This document shows positions 1 through 6,029 of a stretch of DNA of 6,343 bases, piece after piece. Location of the stretch: NCBI GenBank assembly GCA_945877885.1, contig CAMCSI010000080.1:1-6343 (forward strand), read 5' to 3'. Position numbers and translations under genes: made by a program. Under the pieces are notes generated by a model. The model had not been told where the DNA came from. It searched no databases and worked only from the letters and a program-made list of their open reading frames with translations. Each line of letters opens with the position of its first letter. Position 1 is the first letter of the stretch. Source of the stretch: Chlamydia trachomatis. Its GTDB lineage: Bacteria > Chlamydiota > Chlamydiia > Chlamydiales > 2-12-FULL-49-11.

Positions 1-531
1 TATAGTGATCATCTTAACCCAAATCATTCTTTTGAAAAGAATATGACTGCTTGGATTGAATCAGTGCTTGATGATCAAATTCTTATAAACAAATTAACTC
101 CTTTTAGAGAGCGCGTAATAAAAGCTGCGGAAATGAAAAGTATTGCCTCACTTGTTTTACAGATGGGCCTTTTTGGGGTAATGGATATTTATCAAGGGGA
201 GGAGTTGATCAATGCAAATCTTGTTGACCCTGATAATCGTCGCCCTGTTGATTTTGCCCTTCGTAAGCAGTGCTTGAAGGATCGCTCTTGTTTAAAAATG
301 AATGTACTTGCTGGGGGATTACAATTTAGAAAAGAGCATAGGGATCTTATTTTAGAGGGCACTTATGAACCTATGCAAACATCTTCTCATCAGTTAGGGT
401 ATAGACGCTGCTATCAAGGAAAAGAGCTCATTGTAGTGGTGAATAAGTATGAAAATGACAACCCTATTAGGATAAAAGGAAAAAGCTCTATTTTTTTAAG
501 TGAGCTCCCTTTTCATCTTTCAATAGGTTGA
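1..531 (+). CDS. treY: Maltooligosyl-trehalose synthase (TreY), C-terminal part; 5' end outside window
   Basis: TreY is a GH13-family enzyme that isomerises the reducing-end alpha-1,4 bond of a maltooligosaccharide to the alpha,alpha-1,1 bond of trehalose; TreZ then releases free trehalose. The frame is open from base 1, so the ATG at 43 is internal, and 176 residues are visible. Family assignment rests on a stretch around visible residues 64-85 reading YQGEEL...NLVDPDNRRPVDF, a near-diagnostic TreY block, followed by QFRKEHRDLILEGTYEPM, which matches the family's 'R..HP.LF..G.Y.PL' segment. A small beta-rich tail (ELIVVVNKY...) then ends in LPFHLSIG, about where the family normally ends, so the C-terminus does not look truncated. 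The catalytic residues lie upstream of the window and cannot be checked. The last 44 bp overlap the convergent malQ. An unspecified GH13 amylase is the main alternative, but the DPDNRRPVDF block argues for TreY. Confidence 0.88.
   Translation, partial: YSDHLNPNHSFEKNMTAWIESVLDDQILINKLTPFRERVIKAAEMKSIASLVLQMGLFGVMDIYQGEELINANLVDPDNRRPVDFALRKQCLKDRSCLKMNVLAGGLQFRKEHRDLILEGTYEPMQTSSHQLGYRRCYQGKELIVVVNKYENDNPIRIKGKSSIFLSELPFHLSIG
478..508 (-). terminator. Weak candidate terminator for malQ, inside treY 3' end
   Basis: On the minus strand AGCTC (502-506) and GAGCT (484-488) can pair around a 13-nt loop that contains the end of malQ, and are followed by a T-rich stretch (TTTTT-CC-TTTT). The stem has only 5 bp and the loop is large, so efficiency is doubtful. 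It is listed because no other stop signal is visible for the leftward transcript, which would otherwise run antisense into treY. Confidence 0.2.
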
Positions 532-2095
532 ACATCAGTTCTTTTAAAGGGGTATGTTCTATAAGAGTTTCTAAAGAAGGCTTCATTCGATAGCACCAGT
601 TAGTTGGTAAAATAGTACCTGGTTGATTAATCCGTTCATCCTTAGGGTTTTTCCATACTAGATCATCAAATAGCGCAAGATATTCAGAAAGTAAATTGAT
701 ATGAAATAAGGAACTGTTTTGATGGCTATCTTTAAGCATCTGCAAACGCAGCTTCTGTGAGAGTTTTTTTTCATAGATCATTCCATGACCTTCACAAAAG
801 TGTTGCACCTCTTCTTTATTATTTTTCCACCACTGCGTAAGGGTTTCACTATCATGGGTAGAAACGGTGGTAAGACTAAAGGGGTTGTATTCACTATAAG
901 GGGTGAAGGAATGATCGCCGAAATGATCCCTCTCCCATCTTGGGATGATTGTTCCAGGAATTGTTTGAGAGGATAGTGACTTTTTGATGTATTCAATGTC
1001 CACTCCAAGATCTTCACCGATAGGAAGCATAGAGGTGTAGGAGGTGAGCTTTTCTAAAATTCTTTCCCCTTGTATAAGGGCAAGTGGGGGGCTATTTGGG
1101 TTAAAGGTTCCTTTGTTACCACGCTGATTTCTTGGGATGGCATAAATTCGGTACAGACCGATGATATGATCGATGCGGAACAAATGGTAAAATAAAGAGG
1201 CTGTTTTTAAGCGATCTTGCCAAAAGGTGTAGTTAGTCTCTTCCATATGGCTCCAGTTGTAAATGGGAAAACCCCAATTTTGACCTTTTGGAGTGAAAAT
1301 ATCAGGAGGGGATCCGGCGCAAAATTTAAGATTAAAATTTTCTCTTCCATGCCAAACATCAAGACTTTCTGGGCTAATAAGAATTGGGATATCTCCTTTT
1401 AGCAGCACTTTTTTTGTTTCAGCATACTGTTTTACCTCTTCTAATTGTGTGAAGGATAGAAATTGTAAAAAAATATAAAAATTTATTTCAAAAGAGCGCT
1501 CATGGATAAGCGCCTTTTTATAGGTGTGAGTGATATCTTGATGTTTTTTCTCCCACGAAAACCAACCCTTATGATGATACTCATCTTTTAAGGTTTTAAA
1601 TAAGCCATAGTCATGTACCCATGGATGTTGCTGTAGAAATAAAAGATAGGGGGAGGTTTTTTCAAAATTCTCAAAGTACTTTTTATAGTAGGTGTTTAAA
1701 AAAGCAAGTTTGGAGGTAAGGGTTGCATGGTAGGAGATTTTTTCCTTAGGCTTTTTAAAAACCTGTAGTTTTTCCTTTAATTCCTTATCATTTTGAACAA
1801 AAGGAAGATCATAAAGGGATAGATAGATGGGATTTAAAGCTTGTGAGGAGACAGCATTATAGGGACTTGTTTCAAAACCTGAATCATTTAGGGGTAAAAG
1901 TTGAATCACATCAAAGGAAATCGAGGAACAAAAATCGATCAAAAGTTTTAGATCTAAAAATTCTCCAATCCCGCAACTTTGTTCACTGTGAATGGAAAAA
2001 AGGGGGATATTGATTCCATGATGATGTTTTATCCCAATTTTTTCCCAAGCTTTTCTTACGTGACTTGCTTTTATTCTTGCTTTTATATTTTCCAT
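488..2095 (-). CDS. malQ: 4-alpha-glucanotransferase (amylomaltase, GH77)
   Basis: MalQ transfers alpha-1,4-glucan segments between maltooligosaccharides (disproportionation) and works in cytosolic glycogen/maltodextrin turnover. At 535 residues it is full length for GH77. Visible family landmarks are: FSIHSEQSCGIGEF near residues 33-46; LLPLNDSG near 66-73 with SPYNAVSSQALNP just after; GDIPI at 234-238; the GSPPD...GQNWGFPIYNW block at about 261-281; the FRIDHIIG motif with the expected nucleophile Asp309; PIGEDLG with the acid/base Glu361; and STHDSE with the third catalytic carboxylate Asp415. All three catalytic acids are present, so it should be active. The start ATG overlaps the scc1 stop in a TAATG junction. 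The nearest purine-rich sequence (AAAGGGA, 2109-2115) sits 13 nt upstream, too far to be a good ribosome site, so translation is probably coupled to scc1. Synteny with Chlamydia, where malQ also follows scc1, supports the call. The 3' end overlaps treY. Confidence 0.96.
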   Translation of the reverse strand: MENIKARIKASHVRKAWEKIGIKHHHGINIPLFSIHSEQSCGIGEFLDLKLLIDFCSSISFDVIQLLPLNDSGFETSPYNAVSSQALNPIYLSLYDLPFVQNDKELKEKLQVFKKPKEKISYHATLTSKLAFLNTYYKKYFENFEKTSPYLLFLQQHPWVHDYGLFKTLKDEYHHKGWFSWEKKHQDITHTYKKALIHERSFEINFYIFLQFLSFTQLEEVKQYAETKKVLLKGDIPILISPESLDVWHGRENFNLKFCAGSPPDIFTPKGQNWGFPIYNWSHMEETNYTFWQDRLKTASLFYHLFRIDHIIGLYRIYAIPRNQRGNKGTFNPNSPPLALIQGERILEKLTSYTSMLPIGEDLGVDIEYIKKSLSSQTIPGTIIPRWERDHFGDHSFTPYSEYNPFSLTTVSTHDSETLTQWWKNNKEEVQHFCEGHGMIYEKKLSQKLRLQMLKDSHQNSSLFHINLLSEYLALFDDLVWKNPKDERINQPGTILPTNWCYRMKPSLETLIEHTPLKELMFNLLKDEKGAHLKK

Positions 2096-2553
2096 TAAAG
2101 CCCAAACATCCCTTTACCAGATAGTCCAATTTTTTTAGGCAGTTCATCATCAGGAGATGCCCGCCCTTCATCGATTGCATCCATCCACTTTTTAGCTCTG
2201 TAAGTTAAGTGTTTCATCTGTTTGATGATTTCATCTACTGATGTTCCCTGAATGAATAGTTTACTATGAAGAATGAGCGTATTTTCTTTTCCGCAATAGG
2301 ATAAAACTCCAGGATTTATATTAATCTGAGAGTTTGCCTTTAATGCATCTTTTAAAATATTTTCCCTAAACTTTCCAGGTGGAAGTTCTGAAATTGTGGC
2401 ACCAAGAATCATAAATTCCCCTACAGAATCAGATTCAATATTAAATTTTACCCGCTTTTCTACAATTAATGTCACCACATTATTCAAATCAGGGAATAGA
2501 TCGGCTTGTAATCGATCTGAAAGATCTGAAATCAATTCTTTAAATCCTGCCAT
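2095..2553 (-). CDS. scc1: Type III secretion class I chaperone, Scc1/SycE (CesT) family
   Basis: This small acidic protein of 152 residues fits the size and pattern of CesT/SycE-type chaperones, which bind the N-terminal region of secreted substrates as dimers in the cytosol. The N-terminus starts with an amphipathic helix (FKELISDLSDRLQ). The central ELPPGKFRENILKDALKAN (about 56-74) is the typical chaperone helix segment, followed by a beta hairpin GVLSYCGKENTLILHSKL (about 82-99) and a last helix that includes VDEIIKQMKHL. In Chlamydia, Scc1 acts with Scc4 on CopN. Here the gene follows copN by 8 bp, so CopN is the likely client; the client is inferred, not shown. The start is supported by AAGGAAA at a good distance. 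The last ~24 residues (DEGRASPDDELPKKIGLSGKGMFGL) look like a flexible tail. The stop codon overlaps the malQ start by one base. Confidence 0.88.
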   Translation of the reverse strand: MAGFKELISDLSDRLQADLFPDLNNVVTLIVEKRVKFNIESDSVGEFMILGATISELPPGKFRENILKDALKANSQININPGVLSYCGKENTLILHSKLFIQGTSVDEIIKQMKHLTYRAKKWMDAIDEGRASPDDELPKKIGLSGKGMFGL

Positions 2554-2556
2554 AAA

Positions 2557-2563
2557 TTTCCTT
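2557..2563 (-). promoter_or_regulatory. Ribosome binding site of scc1
   Basis: On the minus strand AAGGAAA lies about 5 nt before the scc1 ATG and overlaps the copN stop codon. It is the clearest Shine-Dalgarno-like sequence at any junction in the window, fixes the scc1 start, and suggests that ribosomes ending copN help to start scc1, keeping gatekeeper and chaperone levels linked. Confidence 0.65.
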
Positions 2564-3794
2564 ATTCGACGGTATCTTTATCTGACCATCCCTTCTTTTT
2601 TTCCTCTTTATCTTCGTCATCATCTTCGTCATCTTCTTCGTCTTCTAAAAGATCATCTAACTCACTGATTGTTTCAATTAAAGACATAAGAAGATCACCA
2701 CGATGTTTTACATTTGCAAAAAGTTTTGGAGAAACCCCTCTTAACGCATCTCTATAGTGCGTATAGATGATAATTTGTGCAAGGATTTCATTATCAATAC
2801 CAAGTTCTGTTCCTATACGAAGAACTTTATCAGGGGAGGGGTATCTTTCTTGGATAAACTTTGAAAAAAGTTTGGCAAGAAGTTCGAAGGTGAGCTTTTT
2901 AGGTATGGCCAAATTTTCCCTTGCTAAACTCTCTTTGATCAGTCTCATTCTTCCCAAGAAAAAGCGATAAATGCTTAAAATAGCCTGCATCGTTCTTGTT
3001 TCAGAAAAAAGCCTAGCAAGTTCTGAGTTTGAAATGGAAGGGCCTTTTGATTTCATATCACTTCCAAGAGAGTGCAAGAGGAAGGATAACACCTTTTTCA
3101 TATTATTAAAGTCATAGGATTCATTTAACTGATCAAATAAAGTAGCCGGATCTTTTGGATCTTTAGTCACTTCACGGTAGAGATCACGTAAAGAACCTGT
3201 TGTTCCGAGCCCTTGCTGCGAAAATTCTTTTGCCACTTCGTTAATATTTCTTCCAGATTTTACTTCACGTTCATGACGTTCATTTAAAAGCATTCGAGCT
3301 TTACGGATGTTTCTTCCAAGATTCATGTGAGGATTAGTCGTTAGTTCAAGAAATTTTAACACCTCATCGGCAAGGTATTCATCTTTATAGTACTGCCTTA
3401 CCTTTTCATAGATCATTTCTGCATCATCGGTTTCTTTAATATCAGCTTTTAAGCCAAGCAGAGCTCTATGATTAATCTCAGAATTTTTTTCTTCTAAAGC
3501 TTGGGCAAGTTTTGTCACATCATCGATCAGTTTTAAGGGAATTGAATCATCCTTTTCAGTTTCTTCTGATTCGTTTGTAGGGTTCCTTTTTAAATGATCA
3601 TCGAGCTTTTTAAAATCTTTGGTAAGATACATAGGGCCAAACAAAGCGTTATCCCCAGATTCCATTAATGAAGTTTCTGTCTCAGCTACCGCTATGTCTA
3701 ATTCGAGCTCTGCTTCAAGAGCTTGCTGAATGTTTTTAGCAGATGAGCTTGAGCTTGAAGAGCTTATTCCCGGAACGTGCGAACCATCAGACAT
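2562..3794 (-). CDS. copN: Type III secretion gatekeeper CopN (SctW; HrpJ/YopN-TyeA family)
   Basis: Gatekeepers of the YopN/TyeA/HrpJ family plug or time the export apparatus so that translocators leave before effectors. In Chlamydia CopN is itself secreted and has been reported to bind host tubulin. This 410-residue protein is close in size to Chlamydia CopN. It begins with a polar, serine-rich N-terminus (eight Ser at 11-18), as expected for a type III signal, then a probable chaperone-binding region. A helical HrpJ-like domain spans roughly residues 90-270, including RALLGLKADI near 110 and LRDLYREV near 202. A TyeA-like helical C-terminal domain covers about 270-380, with PDKVLRIGTELGID. 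Beyond it is an acidic tail (about 384-398). The start is the first in-frame ATG, with weak GAG pairing 6 nt before it. The call leans on helical pattern and on position between sctV and scc1; whether it binds tubulin cannot be told from sequence. Confidence 0.88.
   Translation of the reverse strand: MSDGSHVPGISSSSSSSSAKNIQQALEAELELDIAVAETETSLMESGDNALFGPMYLTKDFKKLDDHLKRNPTNESEETEKDDSIPLKLIDDVTKLAQALEEKNSEINHRALLGLKADIKETDDAEMIYEKVRQYYKDEYLADEVLKFLELTTNPHMNLGRNIRKARMLLNERHEREVKSGRNINEVAKEFSQQGLGTTGSLRDLYREVTKDPKDPATLFDQLNESYDFNNMKKVLSFLLHSLGSDMKSKGPSISNSELARLFSETRTMQAILSIYRFFLGRMRLIKESLARENLAIPKKLTFELLAKLFSKFIQERYPSPDKVLRIGTELGIDNEILAQIIIYTHYRDALRGVSPKLFANVKHRGDLLMSLIETISELDDLLEDEEDDEDDDEDKEEKKKGWSDKDTVE
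2606..2648 (-). repeat. Imperfect 12-bp tandem repeat encoding the CopN acidic tail
   Basis: Within the copN 3' end, three adjacent 12-bp units on the minus strand all begin GACGAAGA (GACGAAGAAGAT, GACGAAGATGAT, GACGAAGATAAA). They encode an almost purely Asp/Glu run, E384 to E398, broken only by Lys396, followed by three lysines. The unit is a multiple of three, so gain or loss of a copy would keep the frame. The short opposite-strand open frame over this stretch is a by-product of the repeat. Confidence 0.7.
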
Positions 3795-3902
3795 TTATAT
3801 CTCATTTTTTTTAAGGTTATGTGATTTCTATTAATAAAAATAGGATACTTAAAGTTAATTTGGAAGTAAAAGAAAACACTTTACTCAAACCTCTCAAAAT
3901 TA
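3795..3902 (-). promoter_or_regulatory. sctV-copN intergenic region with candidate sigma70-like promoter for copN
   Basis: This 108-bp gap is the only sizeable non-coding stretch in the window and separates the export-gate gene from the gatekeeper-chaperone-malQ group. On the minus strand a TTTACT (3865-3870) and a TATCCT (3842-3847) are spaced by 17 bp, each matching 4 of 6 positions of the -35 and -10 consensus, and lie about 47 nt before the copN ATG. In such AT-rich DNA a match this weak can occur by chance. An alternative pair (TTAACT / TATTAA, 16-bp spacing) overlaps it. I saw no convincing terminator hairpin after sctV, so readthrough from sctV is also likely. Confidence 0.3.
3865..3885. 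repeat. Small inverted repeat overlapping the putative copN -35 box
   Basis: AGTAAA at 3865-3870 and TTTACT at 3880-3885 form a perfect 6-bp inverted repeat separated by 9 bp. One arm coincides with the proposed -35 element of copN, so it could be a small operator. Equally it may be a chance AT-rich palindrome: arms this short are common in such sequence, and the stem is too weak and lacks a T-run to act as a terminator. Confidence 0.25.
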
Positions 3903-6029
3903 TTAACTTAACTGAATTCTTCCCAAGGGTTGTATTCTAATTTCAGGAACAATTTCTTGCGTAGAAAGCACGGCGTAGTCAGGAAATTCCCCTTCTATCA
4001 ACTTTTTCACAAACCTTCGAACATCAATAGCAGTAAGTACTACAGGGGAGATACTTCCTGGTAAGGTAGGTTTTATTGTACTTCGTATCGCCTGTAAGAT
4101 GAGCTGGATAGAGTCTGAGTCAAGACGAAGAAATGTCCCTGAGGAGGTTTCGGTAATGGCTCCACGGATCATATCCTCAATTTCTGGCTCCAATAGATAA
4201 ACAGGGAGGATCGATTGTCCTTTAGAATATTTATAGCTCAGGTACCTTTTTAGAGATGTTCTTACATATTCGGTAAGTAAAATGGTATCTTTTTCACTTT
4301 GCGCCCACTCACTTAACGCTTCAAGAATGGTTCTAAGATCTTTTATAGAGACTTGCTCTTGGATAAGTCTTCTAAAAATGTCGGTAAGTTTTTGTAAAGG
4401 TACAAGTCTTGATACCTCTTTAACAAGATCTGGGAAGTTCTTTTCGACAAATTCTAAAATAGCACGAACCTCTTGAATCCCTAAAAACTCACTTGCATAT
4501 TGTCTATAGAAATAGGAAAGGTGTAAAATGACAACATCTAAAATCTCCCAATACTTAATGCCTGCTTTATCAAGAATAGTTTTGTACTCCTTATTCACCC
4601 AAATCGCAGGTTGGTTCATGATGTTTTTAGATTTTGTAAAGGGAATATTATAGCGGTGAAGGTTTTTTTCTGTTTCAGAGGTAAGCACATGATCACGAAT
4701 AATCTGTCCACGCATTAAAGGGACTTCATTTAAGTAGATTCCATATTCTTCGGCGCCAAGACTTGGGGCATCTGTTCGAACGTGTACACCTGGAAAACGT
4801 ATACCTAAATCTTGGTAGAGGGCAGCGCGCATTTTTGGGATCTTTTCCTCAATAAAACGGCCCCCTTCACGATCCTTTTTAACAAGGTCTGCAATAATGG
4901 CCCCTGTTTCTAAAATTACAGGAAGGGTAAGAGCATATTCATCTCCGCCCCCACGAATCATTGTGGCTCCATCGGCCCCTGTTTCCATCACAGATCCAGC
5001 CCCAGCAGCTGCCAGGGCAATCTTTCTTTTGGTAATAATTTGCTTTGTAATACCAAAAGCAAGGAGCGATCCACCAAGAGTTACAAATAAATAGGTAGGA
5101 AACCCAGGGACAATACCTATTCCAATAATCATGATACTTGCGATCATTAAACCTTTTGGATGTTGTGATAATTGCTGAGAGATATCGCTACCAACATTGG
5201 AATCATCCCCAGAGGATACACGGGTTGTCACAATACCTGCAGCAAGAGAGATGATAAGAGATGGAATTTGAGAGACAAGACCTGAACCAATAGAAAGTAG
5301 AGTATAGGTATGAGCCGCTTGCATAGCACTCATTCCGTGCATCGTAATCCCGATAATTAAACCACCAATAATGTTAATCATAGCGATGATGATACCGGCA
5401 ATAACGTCTCCTTTAACAAATTTCATAGCTCCATCCATGGCCCCGTACAACTGACTTTCTTTTTGTAAGTTAAGACGAAGTTGACGAGCTTGTGTGGAGT
5501 CAATAATCCCAGATCGCATGTCAGCATCAATACTCATCTGCTTACCAGGCATAGCATCAAGGGTAAATCTTGCGGCAACCTCGGCCACCCTTTCGGCACC
5601 TTTTGTCACAACAATAAACTGCACGATGGTGATAATTAAAAAGATGATACCACCGACTACAAAGTTTCCTCCCACTACAAGGTTTGCAAAAGCAAAAATA
5701 ACCTCTCCAGCATAGGCCTTGAGAAGAATTTGCCTTGATGCTGAAATCTCAATACCAAGACGCAAAAGGGTGGTGATCAATAAAATAGAAGGGAAAGAAG
5801 ATAGTTGAGTAGCTTTTGAAAGATATAGGGCAACCATTACAAGAATTAAGGCGGCAGTAAGGTTTAAAGAAATTAAGACATCCAAAATTTCTGGGGGTAG
5901 GGGAAGGATGATCATGGCGATAATGACAAAAACCATTAAGGCAAGCATCAAATCACTTGATTTAGAAACTGTATTAAGAACTTTGGAATGCTTAAAAAAG
6001 TATAAAATTTTATCTACTATATCACTCAT
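3903..6029 (-). CDS. sctV: Type III secretion export gate protein SctV (CdsV/LcrD, FHIPEP family)
   Basis: SctV is the large inner-membrane export-gate component; its C-terminal half forms a cytosolic nine-subunit ring that receives chaperone-substrate and gatekeeper complexes. The protein has 708 residues, normal for LcrD/InvA/FlhA relatives. Residues 1-330 hold seven to eight hydrophobic segments (about 28-46, 49-69, 107-141, 204-229, 243-266 and 294-328 are clearest). The FHIPEP signature is present at 146-170 (ERVAEVAARFTLDAMPGKQM, then SIDAD). A Gly/Ala-rich linker lies at about 339-362 before the cytosolic domain, and the end matches the family's closing PEIRIQPLGRI. The secretion-type form rather than flagellar FlhA is favoured by linkage to copN and scc1. 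The start ATG overlaps the sctU stop (TAATG) with TTGGAG 11 nt upstream. The nearest downstream gene, copN, is 108 bp away. No broken motif was seen. Confidence 0.97.
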   Translation of the reverse strand: MSDIVDKILYFFKHSKVLNTVSKSSDLMLALMVFVIIAMIILPLPPEILDVLISLNLTAALILVMVALYLSKATQLSSFPSILLITTLLRLGIEISASRQILLKAYAGEVIFAFANLVVGGNFVVGGIIFLIITIVQFIVVTKGAERVAEVAARFTLDAMPGKQMSIDADMRSGIIDSTQARQLRLNLQKESQLYGAMDGAMKFVKGDVIAGIIIAMINIIGGLIIGITMHGMSAMQAAHTYTLLSIGSGLVSQIPSLIISLAAGIVTTRVSSGDDSNVGSDISQQLSQHPKGLMIASIMIIGIGIVPGFPTYLFVTLGGSLLAFGITKQIITKRKIALAAAGAGSVMETGADGATMIRGGGDEYALTLPVILETGAIIADLVKKDREGGRFIEEKIPKMRAALYQDLGIRFPGVHVRTDAPSLGAEEYGIYLNEVPLMRGQIIRDHVLTSETEKNLHRYNIPFTKSKNIMNQPAIWVNKEYKTILDKAGIKYWEILDVVILHLSYFYRQYASEFLGIQEVRAILEFVEKNFPDLVKEVSRLVPLQKLTDIFRRLIQEQVSIKDLRTILEALSEWAQSEKDTILLTEYVRTSLKRYLSYKYSKGQSILPVYLLEPEIEDMIRGAITETSSGTFLRLDSDSIQLILQAIRSTIKPTLPGSISPVVLTAIDVRRFVKKLIEGEFPDYAVLSTQEIVPEIRIQPLGRIQLS

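Noticed and set aside
43..45. ATG at 43 as the start of a small stand-alone gene
   Set aside because: The same frame is open to base 1 and the product starts in the middle of the TreY fold, so it is an internal methionine of a longer gene.
753..770. Run of eight A/T within malQ as a possible frameshift site
   Set aside because: The frame stays open on both sides and the protein continues with expected length and C-terminal pattern, so there is no sign of a shift.
778..1478. Several short open frames (61-79 codons) on both strands inside malQ
   Set aside because: All lie within an intact GH77 gene with its catalytic residues, and none has recognisable domains or a ribosome site that I could support.
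2396..2668. Plus-strand open frame of 90 codons antisense to scc1 and the copN end
   Set aside because: It is a mirror of two well-supported genes; its odd His/Leu/Arg-rich end is only the complement of the acidic-tail repeat.
3764..3805. A 13-codon reading frame whose ATG lies 11 nt before the copN ATG and overlaps it out of frame
   Set aside because: It has no ribosome binding sequence, follows a run of eight A residues where chance ATGs arise easily, and nothing else supports translation.
3865..3885. Inverted repeat after sctV as a transcription terminator
   Set aside because: The arms are 6 bp and mostly A/T with a 9-nt loop and no T-run directly after, so a stable terminator is unlikely.
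4282..5715. Plus-strand open frames of 64-73 codons opposite sctV
   Set aside because: They are antisense to a full-length, well-conserved export gate gene and show only low-complexity composition.
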